A DNA stretch of 64,000 bases from Sporosarcina sp. NCCP-2222 (GTDB taxonomy: Bacteria > Bacillota > Bacilli > Bacillales_A > Planococcaceae), in contig NZ_BQYK01000003.1 of NCBI RefSeq assembly GCF_023168145.1, forward strand, positions 438,114 through 502,113, read 5' to 3'. Positions 22,807 through 31,372 of this stretch are shown piece after piece. The stretch's first letter is position 1. Every line of letters begins with the position of its first letter. A model generated the notes under the pieces. That model was not told the DNA's origin. It ran no database searches and worked only from the letters and a program-made list of their open reading frames with translations. Made by a program: the position numbers and the translations under genes.

Positions 22807-23931
22807 TTACACCCGTAGCGGTGATAATAACTGCAGTGTAGAATGCTGATTATCCGGCCGTATTAATGCCGGCTTCATTAATCCATTGAAGCCTATGACA
22901 ATTTTTTTACTGTTCATTCCTTTTAATGCTTCCAATAAATATTTCCCATCAAAGGTCATCTGGACTGGTAATTGGCCCTCCAGATGTAGAATGTTCTGAA
23001 CCTCTTCCAGTTCACCGATTTCTGTTGATTTGGATGTAATTTTCATTCGATCACCCGCTAAAATTTCCAGTCGAACATTATTATGCTTCCATTCACCTGA
23101 AAAGAGGCAGGCCCGGTCTATTCCACTTCTTAACTGTTCAGTATCTAAAACAACCGATGTTAAAAATTCAGTTGGCAGCAAGGATTCCGTCCTTGGATAG
23201 ATACCCTCAAGCAGGATAGAATAGAGGAATGTATTTTCACATTGAAAAATGGCAAACTGGCCGTTTTTGCTTATATGAACCGATGCTGTTTCGGGAACCT
23301 TTAAGATGGACAGTTCTGACAAAGCTTTACTTGGAACAATGAAGTTGTCTTCCATTGAGGAAGCCGCAGGGATGACAGCTTGTGCCAAGCGATGAGAATC
23401 CGTGGCCGTACAGATGAGCCTGTCTCTTTCCACTTGCATATGTACACCTGTTAAGACTGGCTTGGAATCACTTTTCGCGACAGCAAAAGCAGTTTGACTA
23501 ATGGCTTCCTTCAACTTGCCGAATGGCAATTCAATTGTCTGCATACCTTGTAAATCAGGCAGCTCAGGATAGAGGTCATCTCCATAACCTGATAGCTTCG
23601 TTGAAATGTCCTCGGACGAGACCGTTATTTTGGATTCTCTTATCGATACCCGTATGGTACCGGGCATTTTCTTTATCAGCTCTGCAAAATATTTTGCAGG
23701 GACCATCCCTTGTCCTGCTTCCACTAGTTGCACAACCGTTTCCCCTTTTGCCTGAAGAGGAATTGTCTTTTTAATAAATAGCTCTGTGTTTCCACCCGTC
23801 AATGTTACGCCGTTTTCTCCTGCCTCAATTTTCAAGCCAGTAAGAACCTGCAAGACACTTTGCGTCGGACAAACCTTGACGACATCTGAAACGAAAGAAG
23901 AAAACAATTGTTTCTGAATAATAAATTCCAT
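22807..23931 (-). CDS. dnaN: DNA polymerase III beta subunit (sliding clamp) paralogue
   Basis: A 374-residue DnaN-family protein covering all three clamp domains. Visible landmarks are LTGLKIEAGENGVTLTGGNTEL in domain I, AKSDSKPVLTGVHMQ opening domain II (canonical S-x-x-x-R/K-P-x-L-x-G), ATDSHRLAQ in domain II, and the domain III end PALIRPDNQHSTLQLLSPLRV, where housekeeping clamps end in L-x-PVR-T/Y. No dnaA, recF or gyrB is nearby, so it is probably a second, non-essential clamp, as reported for the B. cereus group. It could serve a repair polymerase or replace the main clamp under some condition. GGGAG precedes the ATG. Confidence 0.88.
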   Translation of the reverse strand: MEFIIQKQLFSSFVSDVVKVCPTQSVLQVLTGLKIEAGENGVTLTGGNTELFIKKTIPLQAKGETVVQLVEAGQGMVPAKYFAELIKKMPGTIRVSIRESKITVSSEDISTKLSGYGDDLYPELPDLQGMQTIELPFGKLKEAISQTAFAVAKSDSKPVLTGVHMQVERDRLICTATDSHRLAQAVIPAASSMEDNFIVPSKALSELSILKVPETASVHISKNGQFAIFQCENTFLYSILLEGIYPRTESLLPTEFLTSVVLDTEQLRSGIDRACLFSGEWKHNNVRLEILAGDRMKITSKSTEIGELEEVQNILHLEGQLPVQMTFDGKYLLEALKGMNSKKIVIGFNGLMKPALIRPDNQHSTLQLLSPLRV

Positions 23932-23952
23932 GGAAAGACTCCCTCTTTTATG

Positions 23953-24513
23953 TTAAATACCTAGATGGACATTGGACCAAACTACATCCCACTTCTTTTC
24001 AGCAATTCTTTTTTCGAACAGGCGCATTCGTTCCGTTGTTTGTTTAAAAAATGGTGTAGCACATACTCTGCAATTCAGCACATCCTCCACCCCGTGAGGC
24101 ATGCATAACACTAATTCATCATTGGTATCCAGCTTGACACCGAGTGCTGTAGCCGTTTCCGGGAATTTAGAGATCGCATCCGCAGAGCAGTGATACGGGG
24201 GAAGATGATTTCGAAGATGCATTCGTGCTTGATTTTTTACGGACCACGGCTCGTTTGGATGCAAGAACTGCAGCCTTTGTTCCCACTCCTTCTCGAAACT
24301 TTCATCCTCATTTTTCGAATCGAAATAAATGACATCGATATCTGGTAAGGGCGTCCGCTGTTCGAAACGGTGTGCCATATCCCAAACTTTTGAACGAACG
24401 AAACCTGCACAGATCCACCAATCCGGCAGATTGATGGATCTCACGGATTGCAAAATGTCCATCATCCACTCATCGTGTTGTATTGCCAGAAGAATATCCT
24501 CACTGGACTGCAT
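23953..24513 (-). CDS. DUF925 nucleotidyltransferase-like protein
   Basis: About 186 residues. LPDWWICAGFVRSKVWDMAH near the N-terminus, followed by LPDIDVIYFD, matches DUF925 (COG3575), a predicted nucleotidyltransferase-fold family of unknown substrate. Later LGVKLDTNDELVLCMPHGVEDVLNCRV is also typical. Start either ATG 24513 or ATG 24522; the GGGGG site favours the former. It overlaps the end of the upstream GNAT gene by about 14 bases. Confidence 0.85.
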   Translation of the reverse strand: MQSSEDILLAIQHDEWMMDILQSVRSINLPDWWICAGFVRSKVWDMAHRFEQRTPLPDIDVIYFDSKNEDESFEKEWEQRLQFLHPNEPWSVKNQARMHLRNHLPPYHCSADAISKFPETATALGVKLDTNDELVLCMPHGVEDVLNCRVCATPFFKQTTERMRLFEKRIAEKKWDVVWSNVHLGI

Positions 24514-25402
24514 ATGGATCATTTCCCCCTAGCGTTATTAAACTGTGGATCAAATCATTTTTCACGTCGAAACCGGCCGCCTTGTATAAGCCAATCGCTA
24601 CAGTATTAGAAGCATTCACACAAAGCCTTATCTCATCGATCCCCTTGAACGCAAATAATCGAAGAAGAGCTTCTTGCAACAATCGTGTTCCAATGCCCTG
24701 TTTTCGAAATGCATTGGATACGGCAATGTATTCAATTGAACCTTCTCCATGTGCAGGATCAGCCTCTATGTATACATAGCCCTTAATTTGTTGATCATCC
24801 GCCTTAAGGACAAGCAACTGATTCTGTTCATTCAACTGGCTGCATATCGTTTCAGCATCGTAGTACGTTTTCGGAAATGCCTCCTTATGAAGTGTTTTGA
24901 ACGCTTCCCAGCAGGATGCTTCATACGAAACAATTTCACTGGTATCGCAGCTCGGTTGTTCACCCTTTTGTGCCGCGAGCACAACATGCTTTCCTTTTTC
25001 GATACCGCTTTTTATTGCAAGGAACTGTTTTAACAATTCATTTTCACCTGAATAGAAAAAGTGAAAATGATCTACTTGATCCACAACCTTGTTGTAGAGG
25101 CTCTTCCATAATGTTTCAGCTAGCCGCAAATCGTCTTTCAGAACGAAAGGACCCCATACTTCCGCACTCCGATCCTCATAATCCAAATCAAATCCAAGCG
25201 CTCCGACAATGCAATCTTCCTCGTACGCAACTTTGAATGATTGAGACCACTCCACGTCCGAAAAATCGTTTTGCAGCGTATCGATGATTTCTTCCGTCTG
25301 TTCCCCGCAATAGCCAATATGATGAGCTGGTTTGTTATTCATTTCTGCTAAAAAACCAGCCAGCCCTCTGATGCTTCGGGGAGTTTCAATCGTAACTGCC
25401 AA
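24500..25402 (-). CDS. Two-domain GNAT acetyltransferase
   Basis: About 300 residues. The N-terminal half is a degenerate GNAT-like domain (VAYEEDCIVGALGFDLDYED). The C-terminal half is canonical: GYVYIEADPAHGEGSIEYIAVSNAFRKQGIGTRLLQEAL carries the acetyl-CoA loop, and CVNASNTVAIGLYKAAGFDV the C-terminal strand and helix. TTG at 25402 is the likely start, with AAGGGGGAA 5 bases upstream; longer frames include that site. The target is unknown. Confidence 0.86.
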   Translation of the reverse strand: MAVTIETPRSIRGLAGFLAEMNNKPAHHIGYCGEQTEEIIDTLQNDFSDVEWSQSFKVAYEEDCIVGALGFDLDYEDRSAEVWGPFVLKDDLRLAETLWKSLYNKVVDQVDHFHFFYSGENELLKQFLAIKSGIEKGKHVVLAAQKGEQPSCDTSEIVSYEASCWEAFKTLHKEAFPKTYYDAETICSQLNEQNQLLVLKADDQQIKGYVYIEADPAHGEGSIEYIAVSNAFRKQGIGTRLLQEALLRLFAFKGIDEIRLCVNASNTVAIGLYKAAGFDVKNDLIHSLITLGGNDPYAVQ

Positions 25403-25415
25403 TGAATTTCCCCCT

Positions 25416-26276
25416 TTATGTACTTCGATAAGCATAGAATATCTCAGTTACTTCATAGTCCGATACTCGTTTCAGGCGCAGCGAATAAGGGCATGTCGAA
25501 TCGACTTCTTTTTCAATGAAAGTTGTACCTTCATTTAGCGCATCTTCTAGTTGCTTTTTCAACATCCCTTCCAGCAAGTACATGCTCTCATCAGCATCAA
25601 CGCCGACCCAGCCAAGCTCCCAGCCTGAAGAATCCGCTTCATAGAGCAAACTGAAACCGATAATGGCCCCGTCTCTTTCCGCCACATAGCTATAGGTTTC
25701 CAGCAAACCATCATAGATGACCGATCGCCACTCTTCAGCCTGCAATTCAGCTACCGGGTTGGCCAGATGGGTTACGGTATAGGTCCGCTTGCATAAGTGG
25801 ACGAAGCTTGATTCAAGTATCGGATCGTTTTTTATTTCCGACACTGTGCGAAAAGTTTTCTCATTAGCCCGTAATTCGCCAGCCGGTTTAAATCGAATGA
25901 TTTCTGTTTTTCGGATCATCGGAAATCCATTCTCAGGCAAAATACTTTGCAGTAAGGAGAACCGGTCATCCAGCAAAAAGAACAACGGCTTTGTATATAC
26001 TTCCTGTATGTATTTCAAGACGTTGACAAGGCTCACTTGATCAGCAGTCGACCACTTGTAGGCCAGGCGTACGTAGATGCAGTGCGGATGCCAAGCGGAT
26101 GTGTGCGTGGAGGCAAAAGCAACCGCCCTGCTTTTATTGCGAAAAAGAAAGCTGCCTTGATTGGTCTTGCTGTTCACGCTCGCCTCCATTTCCAACCGCA
26201 AATCTTCACATCCGCGAAACACCTCATCGAAAAAGTGGCTATACTGCGCCTTGCTCGGATTCTGAACTACTTCCAT
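25416..26276 (-). CDS. GNAT-family protein
   Basis: About 286 residues with two weak GNAT-like halves. The second half shows VAERDGAIIGFSLLYEAD and LGWVGVDADES in the positions of the central strands; the acetyl-CoA loop is degenerate. The first half (FRNKSRAVAFAST, LRANEKTF) is harder to place. ATG 26276 has AAGGTG upstream. It begins within the 3' end of the DUF2087 gene (38-base overlap), which suggests coupling. Function unknown. Confidence 0.75.
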   Translation of the reverse strand: MEVVQNPSKAQYSHFFDEVFRGCEDLRLEMEASVNSKTNQGSFLFRNKSRAVAFASTHTSAWHPHCIYVRLAYKWSTADQVSLVNVLKYIQEVYTKPLFFLLDDRFSLLQSILPENGFPMIRKTEIIRFKPAGELRANEKTFRTVSEIKNDPILESSFVHLCKRTYTVTHLANPVAELQAEEWRSVIYDGLLETYSYVAERDGAIIGFSLLYEADSSGWELGWVGVDADESMYLLEGMLKKQLEDALNEGTTFIEKEVDSTCPYSLRLKRVSDYEVTEIFYAYRST

Positions 26277-26574
26277 GAACCTCACCTTCTATCCAATACG
26301 TTTTTCCATCATCATCCCGTCTCATCATTCCATTATCAATGAAAAATCGACGGATCGTAGCAAAATCGGCATAAACTTGCCTGATGGTGTCATTCACTTC
26401 TTTTTCATTGTACCGAACATCCTTTTCAAATCTTTTGATTATTTCTTCCGCAACGATATACTTTCGTTTTTCTTTACTCGGAAAGGTGTCCAGTGGACCA
26501 TCCAAACCGTGGCGGAAATAACTTTTCAATATCTTTTCTTTTTCTTCAGGCGTAATTTGGAATGTATCTTTCAT
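26239..26574 (-). CDS. DUF2087 domain protein
   Basis: About 111 residues, with KILKSYFRHGLDGPLDTFPSKEKRKYIVAEEIIKRF and YNEKEVNDTIRQVYADFATIRRFFIDNGMMRRDDDGKTYW, the full DUF2087 pattern. This winged-helix-like domain is usually attached to transcription regulators or stands alone; here it is alone. It may bind DNA or act as a cofactor-regulated switch; no ligand known. ATG 26574 has AAAGG at 9 bases; the TTG at 26583 is directly adjacent to the site. Confidence 0.87.
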   Translation of the reverse strand: MKDTFQITPEEKEKILKSYFRHGLDGPLDTFPSKEKRKYIVAEEIIKRFEKDVRYNEKEVNDTIRQVYADFATIRRFFIDNGMMRRDDDGKTYWIEGEVHGSSSESEQGAV

Positions 26575-26598
26575 ATGAATCAACCTTTTCTCTTATAC

Positions 26599-26997
26599 TT
26601 AAAAACCAATTTCGTATTCTTCTCCGTCTTCATTCTTTACAAGCATGGAACCATTCTTTCGCTCTAATCCGATTAATATATACGGATTTACTTCATCACT
26701 TTCAGCATCTATTTCTTTTACCGTAACGATCGTTTGGTCATCAAGAATTTCAACATCAACGACTTCCAACTCTTTTGTAGGCGTTCCCGTCGATACGACA
26801 ACCATACTTTTGCCCTGGGAAATACTAAACAATTTATAGCCTTTGCGGTCTGTCTTCTCTTTTTGTAGCTCTTCAACGAATATTCTGACTCCTGGCTCAT
26901 CATTTATATCCTTCTTTTTCATAACCCAATATTCTTTAGTGCAAGCGCCCAGTAGAAGGACCAAGGCGATCATCATTGCTGCAAAACCCTTTTTCAC
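26599..26997 (-). CDS. Predicted lipoprotein of unknown function
   Basis: A 132-residue protein with a lipoprotein signal: basic MKKG, hydrophobic stretch and lipobox LLGAC, so Cys19 should be lipidated and the protein anchored outside the membrane. The mature part is a small beta-rich acidic/basic domain; I recognise no family. GTG start at 26997 follows GGAGAGG. Same strand as its neighbours but separated by 24 and 47 bases. Confidence 0.75.
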   Translation of the reverse strand: MKKGFAAMMIALVLLLGACTKEYWVMKKKDINDEPGVRIFVEELQKEKTDRKGYKLFSISQGKSMVVVSTGTPTKELEVVDVEILDDQTIVTVKEIDAESDEVNPYILIGLERKNGSMLVKNEDGEEYEIGF

Positions 26998-27044
26998 TTT
27001 TTTTTCCTCTCCAGACTATGTACAATCAGTAATCTTTTTTTGTA

Positions 27045-27584
27045 TCAAACTCTCGTTAATTCACGAAAATGCAATGTAGTTAGCTCAAGCAAATGAAATT
27101 GATCTTCTAAAATCGCCTGCTTCAATGTGTTAAACTCATTCCACGATTGCGAGTATTCTTCAGAGGTAATAATCCCTTCCGCAAGTGCGGCTTCTAATTC
27201 ATCTGCGTCTTTTTCAATCAAACTCCCATTCGGCAAGTAGATCAGATCGAGAAACAGATCATCCATCCATGGGCCATTCTTTTCGCAATAGCCATTGCGT
27301 GTGCATATATCGATATACCACTGGACAACTTGATTAGATGCATCAAACACAGTTGTCACGGAATACTGTTGCCCTACTGGAAAATGCTGCAGCCAGCTAT
27401 ATCCTTTGTCCGCGATGCAGACAGGCGCATCGCCATATTGTTTAACAAGCGAAGCGGCCACTTCGTGCATTTGCAAAAGAGTCACATAGCCCTTGAACTC
27501 TGATGTATCGAAGTATCTCTCCGCATATCCCCGCTTTGTGATCCGCTTCCAATCGTAACGGCTTCCAAACTTCCTTTTCAGCAA
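27045..27584 (-). CDS. DUF402 domain protein (NtdP/FomD-like)
   Basis: A 179-residue protein with the DUF402 order: WLQHFPVGQQYSVTTVFDASNQVVQWYIDICTRNG, DDLFLDLIYLPNGSLIEKDADELEAAL. Conserved acidic residues (DDLFLDL and EKDADEL) would bind metal ions. Family members hydrolyse nucleoside di/triphosphates or related phosphoesters (S. aureus Sa1684/NtdP, FomD). TTG start at 27584 is 7 bases after GGGGGGATG. Confidence 0.84.
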   Translation of the reverse strand: MLKRKFGSRYDWKRITKRGYAERYFDTSEFKGYVTLLQMHEVAASLVKQYGDAPVCIADKGYSWLQHFPVGQQYSVTTVFDASNQVVQWYIDICTRNGYCEKNGPWMDDLFLDLIYLPNGSLIEKDADELEAALAEGIITSEEYSQSWNEFNTLKQAILEDQFHLLELTTLHFRELTRV

Positions 27585-27597
27585 AAATCATCCCCCC

Positions 27598-28137
27598 TTA
27601 TTCCGGCCTGTTACCGTATGGATGCAATTGTCCGACAATCCGGCCAACGCCTCCAGATTCAATCTGCGCAATGACGCCGTCTGATATTTCCTCGTTCGTC
27701 AGCCAGCGTGATGAAGTTTCTTCTTGAATGAATCCCAAATAAACAACTTCCCGTATACAGCTAAAGGGAAGGTTGACGAATTCGTCTTGAAAATAGCGTC
27801 TGCTCCCTTTAACATGGATCAGTCGAAACAGGTTATCATGTTCATTCATAAAACAAACCTGCTCAACGACTTGATAATTCGGCGTCCAACTGACAATGAG
27901 ATCGAAGTATCATCGTTTTTTAATTGCCTCGCTAATTCCCAAAAGGAAAGAATCCGAATTATAATCGGCTTGAACAGGAACTATTGAATGTGGTGGACTA
28001 TTTTCCATCACTTGTTTCAGTTTGCCGGCTGTTCGGCCCACGACCGAAACGGTATAATTATGCTTGGCTAAGTAGATGCTCACATTACGAAGCATCCCCG
28101 TTCCACCAATTACAAGTGCATGCTTTGGATTCATCAT
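27598..28137 (-). pseudogene. Short-chain dehydrogenase-like gene interrupted by an in-frame TGA
   Basis: The frame opens at 28137 (or ATG 28134) with the Rossmann motif ALVIGGTGMLRNVS, continues as a short-chain dehydrogenase-like protein to residue 75, meets TGA at 27910-27912, and then continues in the same frame (YFDLIVSW, VKGSRRYF, LGFIQEETSSRWLTNEEISDGVI, IVGQLHPYGNRP) to a second stop at 27598. The two halves together are 180 codons, the size of a known family of small Bacillales SDR-like proteins whose C-terminus has exactly this SRWLT-x-x-EIS-x-GVI pattern. A single base change would restore it. Either a recent nonsense mutation, a sequence error or, less likely, read-through. Confidence 0.85.
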
Positions 28138-28157
28138 AAACCTTTACCTGATTTCTT

Positions 28158-28718
28158 TTATAATGTAGGAATTCTTTGTGATGCTGTTAAATGATTCTTC
28201 GCCAAATAATATGCACTTACGGAAAATAACTGCGTAATCCGTTTTTCGGAAATCATCTGTTCCATTACGTCAAACGGATATCGTTTCACTGTAATCCGCT
28301 CGGTTTCATCCAGTTCCTGTTCAAATTTCTTCTCTGCATCAACAATCAGGAAGGTAATTACCTTGTTCGTCTGTGTGGCGGGATTGACCATGAATTCCCC
28401 CAGCTGAATCGGCGGATCTTCCGAAACGTACCCAGTCTCCTCCCGCACTTCCCGGACGATTGCTTCCTCCCATGTCTCCCCCTCTTCCATTTTTCCTGCT
28501 GGAATCTCAAGAAACATCCCGTTCCCCGGATGGCGATATTGCTCGACTAACAAGATCTCATTGTCCTCTGTAAGAACAATGGCGTTCACCCAATCCGCAT
28601 ATTCATTCACATAATAATCATTGATAATCGTGCCGTCTGTCATTTGGCACGTATCTTTCCGTAAATTCCCAAAAGGGCTTTTAAAGACATACTCGGAATC
28701 TAGCACTTTCCATGGCAT
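28158..28718 (-). CDS. NUDIX hydrolase (ADP-ribose pyrophosphatase type)
   Basis: A 186-residue protein with the Nudix box AGKMEEGETWEEAIVREVREETGY and the upstream VEQYRHPGNGMFLEIP segment characteristic of ADP-ribose/sugar-nucleotide pyrophosphatases (NudF-like). It should split ADP-ribose-type molecules to AMP and a sugar phosphate. It is more distant from the two other NUDIX genes of the cluster than those are from each other. AGGAGGAACAACA precedes the ATG. Confidence 0.9.
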   Translation of the reverse strand: MPWKVLDSEYVFKSPFGNLRKDTCQMTDGTIINDYYVNEYADWVNAIVLTEDNEILLVEQYRHPGNGMFLEIPAGKMEEGETWEEAIVREVREETGYVSEDPPIQLGEFMVNPATQTNKVITFLIVDAEKKFEQELDETERITVKRYPFDVMEQMISEKRITQLFSVSAYYLAKNHLTASQRIPTL

Positions 28719-28778
28719 TGTTGTTCCTCCTATTCCATCTGCGAAAGGCGCTGCCTCAATCAGCGTAGACCTTGCACC

Positions 28779-29237
28779 TCATGCTTCTTTCTTCAAATGA
28801 TAAATATGGGTGTTCTCCGACTCTGAATCATCGCATACAAACCCGTTAGCCCGATAAAACGCATCCGCTTTCGATGATTCAGTCCGGACCGTAATTACCT
28901 CAAAATGGTCGGCCGCATGATCAGTAATCGCCTTCAATAGCGAAGAACCAACACCATGGCGGCGAGCGTCAGACAAAACATAAAATCTCCTCAACCTGGC
29001 CGCTTGACCGCTCGGATCGTAAGGAGACCGATTTAGCCCTCCAATCCCCAGCACATGACCTTCCGGATTTAGCACACAGAACAGCGCTTCACCAGGACCA
29101 TCAAATCGATTCGATCCATCCCCATATTCTCGAACGAGCCTAGACACAAACCGATAGCCTTCTTTCTCGCTTTCTACCTTCAAACGCTCGATTTCAGCCT
29201 CATCTAAATCTCTCAATCGTTCTACCGTATAGTCCAT
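28779..29237 (-). CDS. GNAT acetyltransferase
   Basis: About 152 residues. Acetyl-CoA loop RRHGVGSSLLKAI preceded by LRRFYVLSDA, and C-terminal VRTESSKADAFYRANGFV, a regular single-domain GNAT. ATG 29237 is chosen: the G-rich site GAGGGGG lies upstream; the earlier in-frame start at 29264 would include it. First gene of the minus-strand run reaching to 19.2 kb. Substrate unknown. Confidence 0.86.
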   Translation of the reverse strand: MDYTVERLRDLDEAEIERLKVESEKEGYRFVSRLVREYGDGSNRFDGPGEALFCVLNPEGHVLGIGGLNRSPYDPSGQAARLRRFYVLSDARRHGVGSSLLKAITDHAADHFEVITVRTESSKADAFYRANGFVCDDSESENTHIYHLKKEA

Positions 29238-29392
29238 GCATACACGCCCCCTCTTTTTTCCCACTACCTACACATTCGTTATATGTCTGAACAAACCCTT
29301 TTATTTTTGGCAGTTCCCTTCCGAATCAAATTCGTTATTACTGGTAGAATAAACAATTCCCGTGTCTCAGTGACTACCTCCGGCAAGTAGAT

Positions 29393-29812
29393 TTATCACC
29401 GACTCTCGGGCGGTTACCACCGACTTCGGGACCAATACCACCGTTTCTCCAACGCTTACCACCGACTCTCGTACCATTACCACCATCTCTCCATTGCTTA
29501 CCACCGACTCGCTTATTTACCACCGACTTCCGGTCCAATACCACCGTTTCTCCAACGCTTACCACCGACTCTCGTACCATTACCACCGTCTCTCCATTGC
29601 TTACCACCGACTTCCAACCCTTTACCACCGTTTCTCTAACGTTTACCACCGTCTCTCGGACCATTACCACCGTCTCTCCATCGATTACCACCGACTCTCG
29701 AACCCTTACCACCGTCTCTTCATTGTTTACCACCGACTCTCGAACCCTTACCACCGTCTCTTCATTGTTTACCACCGACTCTCGAACCCTTACCACCGAC
29801 TCGCCGCATTCA
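29393..29812. repeat. Intergenic array B: 20 tandem units of about 21 bp
   Basis: Units start with ACCACC(G) and alternate between two kinds, GACTCTCG-type and GTCTCTCCA-type, giving a 42-bp super-period in parts. Nearly all units are 21 bp; one near 29503 is 19 bp and shifts any reading frame. Reading frames on both strands stay open only because 21 is a multiple of 3. The last five units (from about 29690) are nearly identical pairs, the oldest-looking ones are on the left. It lies between a SIMPL gene and a GNAT gene on the minus strand, after any 3' end of the former. Confidence 0.85.
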
Positions 29813-29897
29813 ACAAAAAAAAACGCACAAATAAGTGCGCTTGCAGCAGTTCTTCGTACGAGCCCTGTAATCGATGAGTAGTGAGGAAATACATGAA

Positions 29898-30548
29898 TCA
29901 ATATTGAAATTGGACTCTGACAGAGGCCTGAACTACTATTTGGCCTGGCTCGATAGGGGTGGTTGTGGTTTTTGAAACTGCCATCATCGGCTGCGGGTTG
30001 CCCGATTGAAAGGAAGAATCCTCCGTAATTTTGATCGGTTTGGAATCAACCTGAACCTGCATTGACTCACCCAGTGCGCGGGCTTTGGCAGTTGCTTGTT
30101 TTAATGCTTTTTGTAAGGCTTGCTCGTATAGCAGATTTTCATGTTCGACTCCAAACTGCAAGGATCCTACTTGGTTCACGCCATATTGAACTGCTGTATC
30201 AATGACGCGGCCTGCATCCAAACTATTTGCCACTTTGACAGTGATGCTGTTGGTAACCGTGTAGCCGCGGAAAATCTGTTGTCCCTCTACATAATCATAG
30301 CGTGGATTGATGGTGAATGAAGTGGTCTGGATATTTTTTTTAGGAATCCCTAACTGCTGGAGAGCCTCAATGACCTGGTTCATCTTCTCCGCATTTTCCT
30401 GTAATGCTATAGTCGCATCCCTGTTTTCCGTAACGACATCCAGTTGAATTTTTATATAATCAGGTTCCCTTACAACTTGCCCAGAGCCAGTCACAGTAAT
30501 GATTCTTGACGGAGGACGAGTATGGTGCATGACATATGGGTAATACAA
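29898..30548 (-). CDS. SIMPL domain protein (DUF541)
   Basis: About 216 residues of the SIMPL/DUF541 family (YggE-like), beta-rich with VTGSGQVVREPDYIKIQLDVVTE, the ENAEKMNQVIEALQQLGIPKKNIQT helix-strand and YTVTNSITVKV. Members are periplasmic or secreted in some species; no signal peptide is evident here, so a cytosolic or membrane-associated location remains open. TTG at 30548 is favoured because AGGTGG is 7 bases upstream. Function unknown, with links to oxidative stress in E. coli. Confidence 0.82.
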   Translation of the reverse strand: MYYPYVMHHTRPPSRIITVTGSGQVVREPDYIKIQLDVVTENRDATIALQENAEKMNQVIEALQQLGIPKKNIQTTSFTINPRYDYVEGQQIFRGYTVTNSITVKVANSLDAGRVIDTAVQYGVNQVGSLQFGVEHENLLYEQALQKALKQATAKARALGESMQVQVDSKPIKITEDSSFQSGNPQPMMAVSKTTTTPIEPGQIVVQASVRVQFQY

Positions 30549-30613
30549 TGGACTTCCACCTTTCTCCAATGTTCATCCTCTATCATATGCAGCGTTCCCC
30601 CTTGTGACATACG

Positions 30614-30642
30614 ACAAAAAACCAGCAGGCGCGGCTGCTGGT
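30614..30642 (-). terminator. Intrinsic terminator of the amino-acid ABC operon
   Basis: Stem AACCAGCAG / CTGCTGGTT directly after the ATPase stop; on the minus strand a run of six T follows. Confidence 0.87.
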
Positions 30643-31368
30643 TCAAACAAGAATTTTACTGAAAAAGGCTTTCGTTCGCTCATTTTTAGGCTGGTTGAAT
30701 AATTCGTCCGGCGTTCCTTCCTCGACAAGCAGCCCATTGTCCATGAATGCTACCCGGTCTCCAACTTCTTTCGCAAATCCCAATTCATGCGTTACGACCA
30801 CCATAGTCATGCCTTCTAATGCCAATTGCTTCATCACATCCAGCACTTCTTTAACCATTTCAGGATCGAGTGCAGACGTCGGCTCGTCAAACAGCATGAC
30901 TTTCGGTCTCATCGCGAGGGCTCTCGCAATGGCGACCCGTTGCTTTTGACCGCCAGACAACTGCTCTGGGTAGGCATTTGCTTTATCGGCCAAACCGACT
31001 TTTTCCAACAGTTGCCGAGCGAGTTCATTTGCCTCCTGTTTTCCCATCTTCCTGATTTTAATTGGTGCCATCGTAATATTATCGATGACCCGCATATGGG
31101 GGAACAGATTGAACTGCTGAAACACCATTCCGACTTCTTTACGAATTTCATTAATATCCGTTTTTGGATCGTTTACCCGGACACCTTCAATTATAATTTC
31201 ACCGCTTGTAATGTCCTCCAGCAAGTTAATACAGCGTAAAAAAGTGCTCTTCCCTGAACCGCTCGGCCCAATAATACAAATGACTTCCTTTTCTTTTATC
31301 TCATAGTCGATTCCTTGCAGCACATGTAGTTCTCCGAATGACTTATGCAAGCCTTTGATGGTAATCAA
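30643..31368 (-). CDS. Polar amino-acid ABC transporter, ATP-binding protein (GlnQ type)
   Basis: A 241-residue ABC ATPase: Walker A GPSGSGKS at about residue 37, Q-loop [11 protein letters not shown], signature [15 protein letters not shown], Walker [15 protein letters not shown] and switch His in [15 protein letters not shown]. Length and [14 protein letters not shown] fit the polar amino-acid (GlnQ/ArtM/TcyC) class. The TTG at 31368 is the likely start, with AGGGGG upstream; longer frames run into the permease. It is third in the operon binding protein, permease, ATPase. Confidence 0.93.
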   Translation of the reverse strand: MITIKGLHKSFGELHVLQGIDYEIKEKEVICIIGPSGSGKSTFLRCINLLEDITSGEIIIEGVRVNDPKTDINEIRKEVGMVFQQFNLFPHMRVIDNITMAPIKIRKMGKQEANELARQLLEKVGLADKANAYPEQLSGGQKQRVAIARALAMRPKVMLFDEPTSALDPEMVKEVLDVMKQLALEGMTMVVVTHELGFAKEVGDRVAFMDNGLLVEEGTPDELFNQPKNERTKAFFSKILV

Positions 31369-31372
31369 TTGA

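Noticed and set aside
29393-29812. CRISPR array
   Set aside because: The 21-bp period leaves no room for unique spacers between constant repeats, units are contiguous and diverged, and no cas genes are present.
29374-29901. Open frames on both strands across the 21-bp array (for example a VVRVRESVV-repeat protein on the minus strand)
   Set aside because: Caused by a 21-bp period. The 19-bp unit near 29503 shifts the register mid-array, no ribosome binding site is present and composition is repetitive on both strands.
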